A stretch of DNA of 64,000 bases from an uncultured Elusimicrobiales bacterium (GTDB lineage Bacteria > Elusimicrobiota > Elusimicrobia > Elusimicrobiales > Elusimicrobiaceae). This document shows positions 42,471 through 50,211 of the stretch, piece after piece (within the stretch, counting starts at the first letter, position 1; each line of letters starts with the position of its first letter). The DNA lies in NCBI GenBank assembly GCA_944327085.1, contig CALVGG010000004.1, positions 62,001-126,000 on the forward strand, given 5' to 3'. The translations under genes were made by a program, and so were the position numbers. The notes under the pieces were generated by a model, which saw only the letters and a program-made list of their open reading frames with translations, was not told the DNA's origin and made no database searches.

Positions 42471-43061
42471 CTACAGGCCCCTTATTACAGCAAGCTCGGT
42501 TTGCGGGTTTTGAAAAACGCCGCTTTCCACGTCCTGCACCACGCGCTGCCACTGCCCGCGTGCTTTGAGTATTTTCTCTGCCAGTTCACGCACGGCGCCG
42601 CGCCCGCCCGTTTTGCGGGTTACATACAGGGCCGCTTGCTGGGCTTCCGGCACACCGTTGGGTACGCTTAAAGGCAGGCCCACTTTTTTTAATACGCCCA
42701 GGTCTATCAGGTCGTCCCCCACAAAGGCAATTTCCTGCGGCAAAATACCACGGGTTTGCTGCACGTGGGCCAGCGCCTGGGTTTTGGCGGATATGTTGTA
42801 ATATAACACGTCCATACCCAGGGCTTTGGCCCAAAATTCCAGCGTGGGACTGTTTCCCTTGGAAATAATACCCGTGGAAATACCGCAGTATTTTAAAAAT
42901 AAGAGGCCCATGCCGTCTAATGATTCAAAGCGTTTTATTTCACGCGCGGTGCCGGTTTGATCGGTAAAAAAGCTGAGGGTGCCGTCGGTCATTACGCCGT
43001 CCACATCCGTTAAAAACATTTTAATTTGTTTGGCTTTTTGTTCAAATAGCGTATCATTCAT
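42471..43061 (-). CDS. kdsC: KdsC-type HAD phosphatase (3-deoxy-manno-octulosonate 8-phosphate phosphatase)
   Basis: 196 residues from the ATG at 43061, chosen for its AGGAA ribosome site; a longer open frame upstream is rejected. HAD motif I is LTDVDGVMTDG, motif II lies at GISTGIISKGNS and motif IV at FVGDDLIDLGVL. It is a cap-less C0 HAD enzyme that gives free Kdo for lipopolysaccharide. The C-terminus is about 15-20 residues longer than usual. It diverges from the CsgG-like gene across 67 nt, and TATAAT lies about 30 nt upstream of its start. Confidence 0.85.
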   Translation of the reverse strand: MNDTLFEQKAKQIKMFLTDVDGVMTDGTLSFFTDQTGTAREIKRFESLDGMGLLFLKYCGISTGIISKGNSPTLEFWAKALGMDVLYYNISAKTQALAHVQQTRGILPQEIAFVGDDLIDLGVLKKVGLPLSVPNGVPEAQQAALYVTRKTGGRGAVRELAEKILKARGQWQRVVQDVESGVFQNPQTELAVIRGL

Positions 43062-43116
43062 AATAGTTCCTATATAAATTATAGCTTTTATTGGTGTGCT
43101 CCCTGCCGTAAAATTA

Positions 43117-43128
43117 TATAATGAACAT
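43117..43128 (+). promoter_or_regulatory. -10 box at leaderless spacing for the CsgG-like gene
   Basis: TATAAT (43117-43122) lies 6 nt before the ATG at 43129, with no ribosome site. Confidence 0.5.
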
Positions 43129-43806
43129 ATGAAGAAAATTTTCTTATCCCTTTTGGTTTTTTGCATAACGTTTGCCGGGTGTACCCCTAAAACGGTCATC
43201 AGCCGCACGTATAATTTTAATCAAATGCGCCGCATTGGGATTATGTCTTTTGAGAGCAGCTGGTCCTCTTTGCAAGGGGTGGAAAACCTGTTTGCCAAAT
43301 ATTTAATCAGTGCCGGGTTTCAAGTGGTGGAACGCTCCCAGCTGGAAAGCGTACTGCAAGAGCACAACATTTCCGTATCGGGTTATTTATCGCCGGAAAC
43401 TACCCGTGAGATAGGCAAAATTTTAGGGGTGGATGTACTGCTGATAGGCGAAGTAACCGCCTATACGCCTACCCGTAAAGAATTAACCCTGGTGGCTACC
43501 CGCCGCACGGAAAGCCGCCCTGTGTACCGGCAGGACGTTATGCAGCTGCCGGATGGTTCATACGCGGCCTATTCCCGCCGGGTGGGGACGGAATATTCCC
43601 ACTCCAGCGAGCTGACCCCCCAGGAATACACCATTAATGCCCAGGTGGGTGTAATTGCCAAACTGGTGGATGTGGAAACCGGTGAAGTGGTGTGGATAGG
43701 CTCCGACGATGCGGAAAGCTCCAGCGCCCTGTCTGCCGCGGATTATTTGGCCCGCGTACTGGTAAAGAGTTTTACCAAAGAATTAGCCAAATTACAAAAA
43801 CAATGA
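43129..43806 (+). CDS. CsgG-like lipoprotein
   Basis: 225 residues. The lipoprotein signal peptide ends in the lipobox TFAGC. The body resembles the CsgG/curli-assembly family: RRIGIMSFESSW, ERSQLESVLQEHNIS, IGKILGVDVLLIGEVTAYTP and GEVVWIGSDDAES. CsgG itself forms an outer-membrane secretion pore; many homologs in other phyla are periplasmic lipoproteins of unknown role. No other curli genes are nearby. The gene overlaps the next one by four bases (ATGA). Confidence 0.8.
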   Translation: MKKIFLSLLVFCITFAGCTPKTVISRTYNFNQMRRIGIMSFESSWSSLQGVENLFAKYLISAGFQVVERSQLESVLQEHNISVSGYLSPETTREIGKILGVDVLLIGEVTAYTPTRKELTLVATRRTESRPVYRQDVMQLPDGSYAAYSRRVGTEYSHSSELTPQEYTINAQVGVIAKLVDVETGEVVWIGSDDAESSSALSAADYLARVLVKSFTKELAKLQKQ

Positions 43807-44057
43807 AACGCAAAAACCAAGGGCTGGAAGGCGGCTACGCCCAAGCCTGTGTAGAAGCCGTATTTATTTTTTTTAAAGCGCTAACCGTGCTGACGGTGCT
43901 AGCCGTGGCAGCCCTGGTGGCGGCGCAAAGTTCGGTGGCGCCGGTCAGCACCCGTTTGTTAGCCGCGCTGACCGTAGAATATGCCGCCAAAAATTTAAAA
44001 CCGTACCGGCCGTATTTCCCGGAACCGTATTTAATCCAATTAGAAGAAGAGGAATAA
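43803..44057 (+). CDS. Small single-span membrane protein, unknown
   Basis: 84 residues. A basic N-terminus precedes one hydrophobic helix (FFKALTVLTVLAVAALVAA, about 23-41) and an acidic tail that ends in four glutamates. I do not recognise it. ATGA overlap with the CsgG-like gene and a 13-nt gap to serS make it a middle member of that operon. Confidence 0.65.
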   Translation: MKRKNQGLEGGYAQACVEAVFIFFKALTVLTVLAVAALVAAQSSVAPVSTRLLAALTVEYAAKNLKPYRPYFPEPYLIQLEEEE

Positions 44058-44070
44058 AAAGAGGTATTTT

Positions 44071-45360
44071 ATGTTAGACATTAAGTATATCGTTGCAAAC
44101 CCGCAAGAAGTAAAAAAACGCCTGTCTTTGCGCAAGCCGGAACTGGCCGCCCAAATTGACGGTGTGTTGGAGCAATATGCTAATTATAAAACGGTGTTAG
44201 CCAAGGTGGAAGAATTGCGCGCCAAACGCAACGAAATGTCTAAAAACATTGGCAAAATTAAAAAAGAACAGGGAGACGAAGCCGCCAAAGAAGCCATGGC
44301 CCAAGTGGGTAAATTAAAAGAAGAAATGGCTGCCAAAGAAGCGGAATTGGAACCGCTTAAAAAACAAATTAATGACGCTTTGCTTTCTATCCCCAATATT
44401 CCTAACGAACATATCCCGGTGGGTACGTCCGACGCGGACAACCCGGAATATCTTCCCTGCACCATTCCTTTGCCCAAATTTAATTTTAAACCCTTAGATC
44501 ACCAAAGCATTGGCGAAAAACTGGGCATTTTGGATTTTGCCGCCGCTTCTTCTTTATCCGGCAGCCGTTTTGCTTTGTATAAAGGGGACGGCGCCCGTTT
44601 GGAACGCGCCATTATTGCTTTTATGTTGGATATGCACGCCAAAAAAGGCTATACGGAAATTTTGCCCCCGGTCATTGTAAACGAAGACATTTTGGTGGGT
44701 ACGGGCCAGCTGCCCAAATTCCGCGAAGATATGTATGAACTGGTGGGAGAGCCGAAACAATTTTTAATTTCTACGGCCGAAATTCCGCTTACCAACTTAA
44801 ACCGCACCCGCGTAATTGCCGAGGCGGAGTTGCCTATTAAATTAACGGCGTATACGCCGTGCTTTCGCAAAGAATCGGGCACATACGGCAAAGACACCCG
44901 CGGCTTAATCCGCAACCACCAATTTAACAAGGTGGAGCTGGTGATGCTTTCCCACCCGCAACATTCTTACCAAATGCTGGAGATTATGGTGTCCGACGCG
45001 CAGGAAGTATTAAAAGAACTGGGCCTGCCCTACCACGTGGTGGAACTGTGCAGCGGGGATATCGGGTTTTCCTCTGCCAAAACCTATGATATTGAAGTAT
45101 GGATGCCCAGCGAGAACCGCTTTAGAGAAATTTCCTCCTGCTCTAACTGTTTGGACTTCCAGGCCCGCCGCATGGGTATGCGCTTTAAAAACGCCCAGGG
45201 CAAGCTGGAATATGTACACACCTTAAACGGCAGCGGTTTGGCCGTAGGCCGCACGTTTGCCGCTATTTTGGAAAACTTCCAGCAGGAAGACGGTTCCGTC
45301 ATTATCCCGCAGGCTTTGCGCCCGTATTTTGGCAAAGACAAAATTGAGGCCAAAAAATAA
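44071..45360 (+). CDS. serS: Seryl-tRNA synthetase
   Basis: 429 residues. The N-terminal coiled-coil arm (about 25-105) binds the tRNA-Ser long arm. The class II core has motif 2 in TPCFRKESGTYGKDTRGLIRNHQF and motif 3 in NGSGLAVGRTFAAILEN. It charges tRNA-Ser. AGAGG precedes the ATG. It shares its final base with the start of the following gene (TAATG). Confidence 0.97.
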   Translation: MLDIKYIVANPQEVKKRLSLRKPELAAQIDGVLEQYANYKTVLAKVEELRAKRNEMSKNIGKIKKEQGDEAAKEAMAQVGKLKEEMAAKEAELEPLKKQINDALLSIPNIPNEHIPVGTSDADNPEYLPCTIPLPKFNFKPLDHQSIGEKLGILDFAAASSLSGSRFALYKGDGARLERAIIAFMLDMHAKKGYTEILPPVIVNEDILVGTGQLPKFREDMYELVGEPKQFLISTAEIPLTNLNRTRVIAEAELPIKLTAYTPCFRKESGTYGKDTRGLIRNHQFNKVELVMLSHPQHSYQMLEIMVSDAQEVLKELGLPYHVVELCSGDIGFSSAKTYDIEVWMPSENRFREISSCSNCLDFQARRMGMRFKNAQGKLEYVHTLNGSGLAVGRTFAAILENFQQEDGSVIIPQALRPYFGKDKIEAKK

Positions 45361-46544
45361 TGCGCAAGTGGCTTGCCGGTTTTGTGGGGGCGGCGTTATT
45401 GGCCGCCCCGTCCTATGCGGAAATTCAACTCCCGCCCGATGTAATGGCCCAGGCGCGCGAAGGTATTAACGGCGTATACAGCCTGGATTTTGACGTTGCC
45501 CAAAAAAATATTCAAAAAGTGTTTGACCAATACCCCGATCATCCCTTCGCCCATTTTGGCAATGCGATGATTGCCTGGTCCCGCTATGAATACGAGTTTG
45601 AAAAAAGCGACGAAAAACAACAAAAAGTTTTTGAGCAGATTTTAGATGACTCCATCTCCGGCATCAAACGCTGGATGAAACAACACCCCGATGACCCCAA
45701 CGCCTATATGGGCATTGGCGCTTTGTATGGGCTGCGCGCCATGTTCAGCATGCGCAACCGCAGTTGGATAACGGCCTATTTTTCCGGCCGTAAAGCCATT
45801 TCCAATTTGGAAAAATCCCTGGAGTTGGACCCCACTTATTACGACGCCTACTTCGGCCTGGGTATTTACCAGTATTATGCGGGCACATTGCCGTCCGTCA
45901 TTAAAATATTGGCCAAAATTGTGGCCATTAAGGGGGACCCGGACGAAGGGGTCAAACAGCTCAATCTCTCGCGTGAAAAAGCCATGTTCACGGCGGACAG
46001 TTCCAAACTGATTTTAATTGAAATACAAAACGTGCGCGGAAGCAAATATTATAATCCGCAAAAATCATTGGAATACATACGCGAACTGCGCGCCAAATAT
46101 CCCAATAACCCGCTCATGCACTATGTGGAAATTATCTGCCTGTACGAAACCGGTAACTTGGACGAAGTCACCCAACAGGCCAACCAGTTTTTAAAACTGA
46201 TTGGTACGGACCCGTTTTATAAAGATATTTATATTTCCCGCGCCTATACCGCTTTAGGCACCGCGGCTATGGCTAAAGGGGATATGGCGGGTGCGCGCAC
46301 TTTGTTTGAACAAGGGCGCCAGGCGCTGAAAGGCCAGGCCGTCAGCCGTTGGGGCTTGTGGAACGAGTTGCGCCTGGGCCAAGTGTATGACTTGTTGGGC
46401 GAGCGCGATTTGGCGGTAAAACAATATAAATACGTATTATCGTTTAAAGATAAATGGGGTTTTGATGATTTGGCCAAATCTTTAGTAAAAAAACCCTATG
46501 TGCTGCCGCCGGACGGAAATCCCGGCCCCTTGCCGCCGCTGTAA
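45360..46544 (+). CDS. Exported TPR-repeat protein
   Basis: 394 residues. The signal peptide ends near AAPSYAE. The rest is alpha-helical with TPR-like repeats (ISNLEKSLELDPTYYDAYFG, TALGTAAMAKGDMAGARTLF). It is coupled to serS by a one-base TAATG overlap. I see no enzymatic domain. The Pro-rich end PPDGNPGPLPPL is unusual for a TPR protein. Confidence 0.78.
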   Translation: MRKWLAGFVGAALLAAPSYAEIQLPPDVMAQAREGINGVYSLDFDVAQKNIQKVFDQYPDHPFAHFGNAMIAWSRYEYEFEKSDEKQQKVFEQILDDSISGIKRWMKQHPDDPNAYMGIGALYGLRAMFSMRNRSWITAYFSGRKAISNLEKSLELDPTYYDAYFGLGIYQYYAGTLPSVIKILAKIVAIKGDPDEGVKQLNLSREKAMFTADSSKLILIEIQNVRGSKYYNPQKSLEYIRELRAKYPNNPLMHYVEIICLYETGNLDEVTQQANQFLKLIGTDPFYKDIYISRAYTALGTAAMAKGDMAGARTLFEQGRQALKGQAVSRWGLWNELRLGQVYDLLGERDLAVKQYKYVLSFKDKWGFDDLAKSLVKKPYVLPPDGNPGPLPPL

Positions 46545-46549
46545 ATTTT

Positions 46550-46574
46550 ATCCCGCCTTTGGGCGGGATTTTTG
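46550..46574 (+). terminator. Terminator of the serS operon
   Basis: ATCCCGCC pairs with GGCGGGAT around a 4-nt loop, followed by TTTT, just after the TPR gene. Confidence 0.85.
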
Positions 46575-46763
46575 TTATATTATATATATCATTATTTGTG
46601 CAAAGTGTGCCCAACACCACATGGTGGGCAGGTATAGGCACCCTGGGCAACGGCGGGCATACAAAACACCTTGCCGGCTGGGTTATATGCCTTTGCATTT
46701 TAATTAGATATAATTATATTATAATGGTATGCCGCTTGAAACACGCGGCCACAGGGTTTGCAT

Positions 46764-47675
46764 ATGAAATACAGTTACCTTTTTATTTTGGTTTTTGGTT
46801 TGTGTGTGGGTTTGCTGGCGGGGTGCTCCAAGTCGGAGACTGCTATGCAACACAACGCCTCTGCCAATGCAACCCCCGGGGACTCGCCCGTGCTTTCTTT
46901 ACATGAGGCAGCTGTAGACGGCAATATTCCGTCCATGACGCTTTTGATTGAACAAGGGGCGGACCCGCATGCTTTAGATGCCAACGGCATCACCCCGCTG
47001 GAGGCTGCCCTGCAGGTAAATAATGAACGCAGTGTTACTTTTTTATTGCAAAATGGGGCCAGCGGTAAAGATTTAAGCCAAGACGGGCGCCCCTTATGGG
47101 TAGCTTATGCCGGCAGTATGACGCCGGACATTGCCCGCTTTATGATGCCGGGGGACGCGCCTGCGGAAGAGGTGTACCAGGCACTTTCCGGGGCGATTGC
47201 TTACAGCCCATATGAAAGCACCATAGAATATTTTTTAGCCAAAGCGCAAACCTTTCCGGATTTTGCTTCCCGCTGTTTTTGGCCGGCGGCTTATGTAAGC
47301 CAAAACCAAACGGTGGTGGATTCTCTTTTAATTCGCAACATTTTGCCCATTAACGGCTGCCCGAACAGCGATGAAGATGCCCCCTTGCTGGTGGCGGTGA
47401 AACGCGGTAAAGAAAAATTGGCCGCCAGTTTGTTGTTGCTGGGGGCCAACCCTACCAAACGGGATAAGGCCGGTTATACGGCTTCTTATTACGCATTAAA
47501 AAACGGGCAAAAGGAGTTGGCAGATAAATTAGTGGCAGAAGAAGAAAAAATCCGGGTGGAAGAATATGCGGCTGTGCTGGCGCGTAAAAAAGCCGCTGCC
47601 CGAAAACGTGCCGGTCATGGGGACTGCTTCATCCGCAAGGCGGACGGTTCCACCGTGCCGTGCCCAAAGTTATGA
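46764..47675 (+). CDS. Ankyrin-repeat lipoprotein
   Basis: 303 residues from the ATG at 46764. The lipobox is GLLAGC. Ankyrin repeats follow (LHEAAVDGNIPSMTLLIEQGADPHALDANGITPLE, given here as a landmark around residues 50-85, and AVKRGKEKLAASLLLLGANP). The end is strongly charged. It is probably an envelope-anchored interaction protein. TATAAT lies about 35 nt before the start, so this gene has a normal leader. It is monocistronic with its own terminator. Confidence 0.8.
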   Translation: MKYSYLFILVFGLCVGLLAGCSKSETAMQHNASANATPGDSPVLSLHEAAVDGNIPSMTLLIEQGADPHALDANGITPLEAALQVNNERSVTFLLQNGASGKDLSQDGRPLWVAYAGSMTPDIARFMMPGDAPAEEVYQALSGAIAYSPYESTIEYFLAKAQTFPDFASRCFWPAAYVSQNQTVVDSLLIRNILPINGCPNSDEDAPLLVAVKRGKEKLAASLLLLGANPTKRDKAGYTASYYALKNGQKELADKLVAEEEKIRVEEYAAVLARKKAAARKRAGHGDCFIRKADGSTVPCPKL

Positions 47676-47681
47676 TTTTAC

Positions 47682-47707
47682 AACCCGTCTTTAGGCGGGT
47701 TTTTTTA
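47682..47707 (+). terminator. Terminator of the ankyrin lipoprotein gene
   Basis: AACCCGTC and GGCGGGTT form a stem with a 4-nt loop and a T run. Confidence 0.85.
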
Positions 47708-47820
47708 TTGGCAATATTGGCGGTTTGCCCCGCCCAGATTTGCATATATAGCGGTGCCTGTACGGGCGCCGGCCGTTTATGTAAAAACGTGCAACTTGTG
47801 AAAGACACGGAGATCAACTT

Positions 47821-48536
47821 ATGAAAAAACAGCTGCTACTCAGCTTATTAGTAGCTATGTTAGGCATGTACTGCGTACCGGTGCATGCACAGGCAAGAGC
47901 CTCTGCCACACATGAAGTAAGTGTGTTGTTGGGAGGATCAGTTGCTTTAGGTCATTCCGGTATTTCGGAACAGGATGTAGACCCGACTTCTGAAGGAAAT
48001 AGTGCTTTAGATTGGGGTCCGCTTCGGGTTCGTACGGGGTGCAGTATTTATATCATCTGCAACCTCGTTGGGCGCTGGGGCTGGAATATAACGGCAATAA
48101 TTTTGACGATGTCACCCAAACCCGCGGGGTTATTTTGCCACCCTTTGCCTGGTGGGAGCGGGATATAGACAGCCATATGGATGTGCATAATGTAATGGCC
48201 GCCGGACGTTTTACATTTAATCCTCAAAGTTCTTTTAGGTTTTATGTTCCGTTTGGGGCCGGTGTGGCGTTTAGCAAAGGTACGCTTAAATTAAGCGAAA
48301 CCAGCGTATTGCCTAGCGATTATCGTGAAGAAAAGTTTACGGGCAGAAATACTTCTTTTGCCTATTACCTGGGTTTAGGTATGGAAAAGCAATTCGCCGC
48401 GCATTGGGCGTGGGGATTGGAAATGCGTTACCAGGCATTTTGGTTTAATAATGGGGAATATAATTTGCCCGGCGTGTCCGGCTTGCAGTATCACAAATAT
48501 ATTTCCGGTTTATTAAAGGTGGTGTATTTATTCTAA
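47821..48536 (+). pseudogene. Outer-membrane beta-barrel gene split by a frameshift in a G run
   Basis: The first frame encodes a signal peptide (to VPVHAQ) and SVLLGGSVALGHSG up to ALDWG. It then loses sense and stops at 48168. The second frame, from about 48015, continues SASGSYGVQYLYHLQPRW and gives a barrel-like protein ending LLKVVYLF. Adding one G to the run at 48014-48017 would restore one protein of about 238 residues. The ribosome site is GGAG. It may be a real pseudogene, a slippage-controlled (phase-variable) gene or an assembly error. Confidence 0.75.
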
Positions 48537-48565
48537 AACAGTATTTACTTAAACGGTTTATATGC

Positions 48566-48597
48566 AAAAAAGCCCCGCGTTTCAAGCGGGGCTTTTT
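48566..48597. terminator. Bidirectional terminator
   Basis: GCCCCGC and GCGGGGC form the stem, with A residues before and T residues after. It serves the outer-membrane protein gene on the plus strand and agmatinase on the minus strand, which converge here. Confidence 0.92.
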
Positions 48598-48610
48598 AAT
48601 ATAAACGGGT

Positions 48611-49483
48611 TTATTTCTTTAAAGCCAAATAGCCCATTAAGCGGTAAATTAACTTGGATACGTTAAATTCCGTAATGGGGTCTGCCTTTCTTTGGCAGGC
48701 TTCCACCACGTCCACCGCCACGATTTTTTTGTGTTTGATGACCTCGCGGAACAAATCCAGCGCTTCATACCACATAAAACCGCCGGGCTGCGGGGTACCC
48801 GTAGCCGGTATAACGGAAGGGTCAAACCCGTCCACGTCAATGGTGATGTATACCGTATCCGTTAATTTTTTAAGCACTTGGGGGATTAACTTTTTAATGT
48901 CGCGGTTTTCGTGCATTAAAAAAGTGGTTACTTTGCCGGCGTTGCAGTATTGCTTTTCTTCGCTGGCAACGGAACGTATCCCCACCTGCACTACGGGCAC
49001 CTGGCGGCTGGCCGGGTACAACGCGCAGGCGTGGCTTTTGGGGGTGCCTTCAAAGGTTTCCCGCAAGTCGGCATGGGCGTCAAAGTGCAGAATACTTAAG
49101 TTTTTGTATTTTTCAATGTACGGCTGGGCCAGGGCTTGGGTTACCGTGTGTTCCCCGCCGATATAAAACGGAATGGCTTTGTATTGCATCAGGTTGCGTA
49201 CGGTTTTATCAATATTTTTAAAAACCGTATTGGTAGAGCCTTTGCAATTTACCGCGGGGCAGGTGTGAATGCCCAATTCCCAGGTTTCGGTTTTGGTTTC
49301 TTCGTCCCAAAGTTCAATCTGGGTAGAGGCTTCAATCACGGCCGCGGGGCCTTTGGCGGTGCCGTGCCCGTAACAAACCGTTTTTTCAAACGGGACGGGC
49401 ACTACCGCAAATTTACAAAGGGGCAGAGAGCTGTTTTTGCTCTCTAGCCCCATAAACTTATCGGTTTGTACGTTATCGCTCAC
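48611..49483 (-). CDS. speB: Agmatinase-family ureohydrolase
   Basis: 290 residues. The manganese ligands lie in GGEHTVTQ, LHFDAHADLRE and TIDVDGFDPSVIPATGTPQPGG. It should cleave agmatine to putrescine and urea. The arginine decarboxylase gene is immediately upstream (16-nt gap), which supports agmatine over arginine as substrate. It is part of a two-gene polyamine operon. Confidence 0.92.
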   Translation of the reverse strand: MSDNVQTDKFMGLESKNSSLPLCKFAVVPVPFEKTVCYGHGTAKGPAAVIEASTQIELWDEETKTETWELGIHTCPAVNCKGSTNTVFKNIDKTVRNLMQYKAIPFYIGGEHTVTQALAQPYIEKYKNLSILHFDAHADLRETFEGTPKSHACALYPASRQVPVVQVGIRSVASEEKQYCNAGKVTTFLMHENRDIKKLIPQVLKKLTDTVYITIDVDGFDPSVIPATGTPQPGGFMWYEALDLFREVIKHKKIVAVDVVEACQRKADPITEFNVSKLIYRLMGYLALKK

Positions 49484-49499
49484 AATGTTACCGGTGATA

Positions 49500-50069
49500 T
49501 TATTTCACAAATACGGCAGCCGCGACGACGGTGGTCCACATACCTTCCACGCAGATGGCGGATTGGGTAATGTTGGTGGTGCGGACGATTTTGCCGCTCA
49601 TGCGCCAGATTTCTTCTTTCTGGTCCCAGGTGGTATTGTTATCAAATTCAATACCCAAAGTGGTGGAAAGCATAAGGGCGGCCAAATCTTCGGCATAGTC
49701 GCCGGCTTGTTTGTCCGTTTCGCCAAAGCTGTGGTGTTCCGAAATGTAACCGTGGGTTTTTTGGCCTTCTTTCGGGATGGCCAAACCGACGGACGCGGAA
49801 ATCAAGCGGCGGTATTCGTTGCTGGTGTTTCTGCTGATGACGCAATGCAGAATTTGGCCCGGGTGCAGTTCTTTAAGGCCCTTAGCAACAGGTACCGTTT
49901 TGCAGCCGGGAGGGAAAATGCTGGAAACAGGCACCAAGTTAAAGCTGGCAATTTTGGCGTCTCTCAACGCTTCTTCAAAGCTGGCCAGTTTTTCTTTGTG
50001 TCTGCCGATTCCTTTGGTAAGGAATATCTCTTTGGGTACAAAAGCTTCGTACATTTTTATTTTTTCCAC
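49500..50069 (-). CDS. Pyruvoyl-dependent arginine decarboxylase
   Basis: 189 residues. The self-cleavage motif NLVPVSSIFPPG places the new pyruvoyl group at Ser50 (cleavage between Ser49 and Ser50). The SASVGLAIPKEG segment and the long HSFGETDKQAGDYAEDLAAL helix are also family marks. It makes agmatine. The start may be the GTG at 50069 (AGGA 4-5 nt upstream) or the ATG five codons later; most family members begin close to the second. Confidence 0.92.
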   Translation of the reverse strand: MEKIKMYEAFVPKEIFLTKGIGRHKEKLASFEEALRDAKIASFNLVPVSSIFPPGCKTVPVAKGLKELHPGQILHCVISRNTSNEYRRLISASVGLAIPKEGQKTHGYISEHHSFGETDKQAGDYAEDLAALMLSTTLGIEFDNNTTWDQKEEIWRMSGKIVRTTNITQSAICVEGMWTTVVAAAVFVK

Positions 50070-50196
50070 TAATTCCTATTGTGAATTAATATAATATTAA
50101 TTATAACAAATAAAAAAAGGAAAAATCCTTTCTTTATCCCGTTATAATTCACTGCGGTTTTTTATTTTTCAAACGGTTCCAAAACCGATACAATAA

Positions 50197-50211
50197 GTGT
50201 AATATATTCCA
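50197..50211 (+). promoter_or_regulatory. -10 box at leaderless spacing for the M3 peptidase
   Basis: TAATAT (50200-50205), preceded by TG, lies 6 nt before the ATG at 50212. No ribosome site is seen. Confidence 0.45.

Noticed and set aside
42471-43208. A 245-residue version of the KdsC-like protein.
   Set aside because: The extra N-terminus has no ribosome site and overlaps the divergent gene; AGGAA lies right before the ATG at 43061.
45020-45045. A third parS-like palindrome (CCACGTGG) inside serS.
   Set aside because: It matches only the central CACGTG and lacks the flanking GTTT/AAAC arms; it is explained by coding sequence.
47821-48168. A separate 115-residue exported protein.
   Set aside because: The residues after ALDWG look random, and the next frame continues a barrel; a frameshifted single gene explains both.
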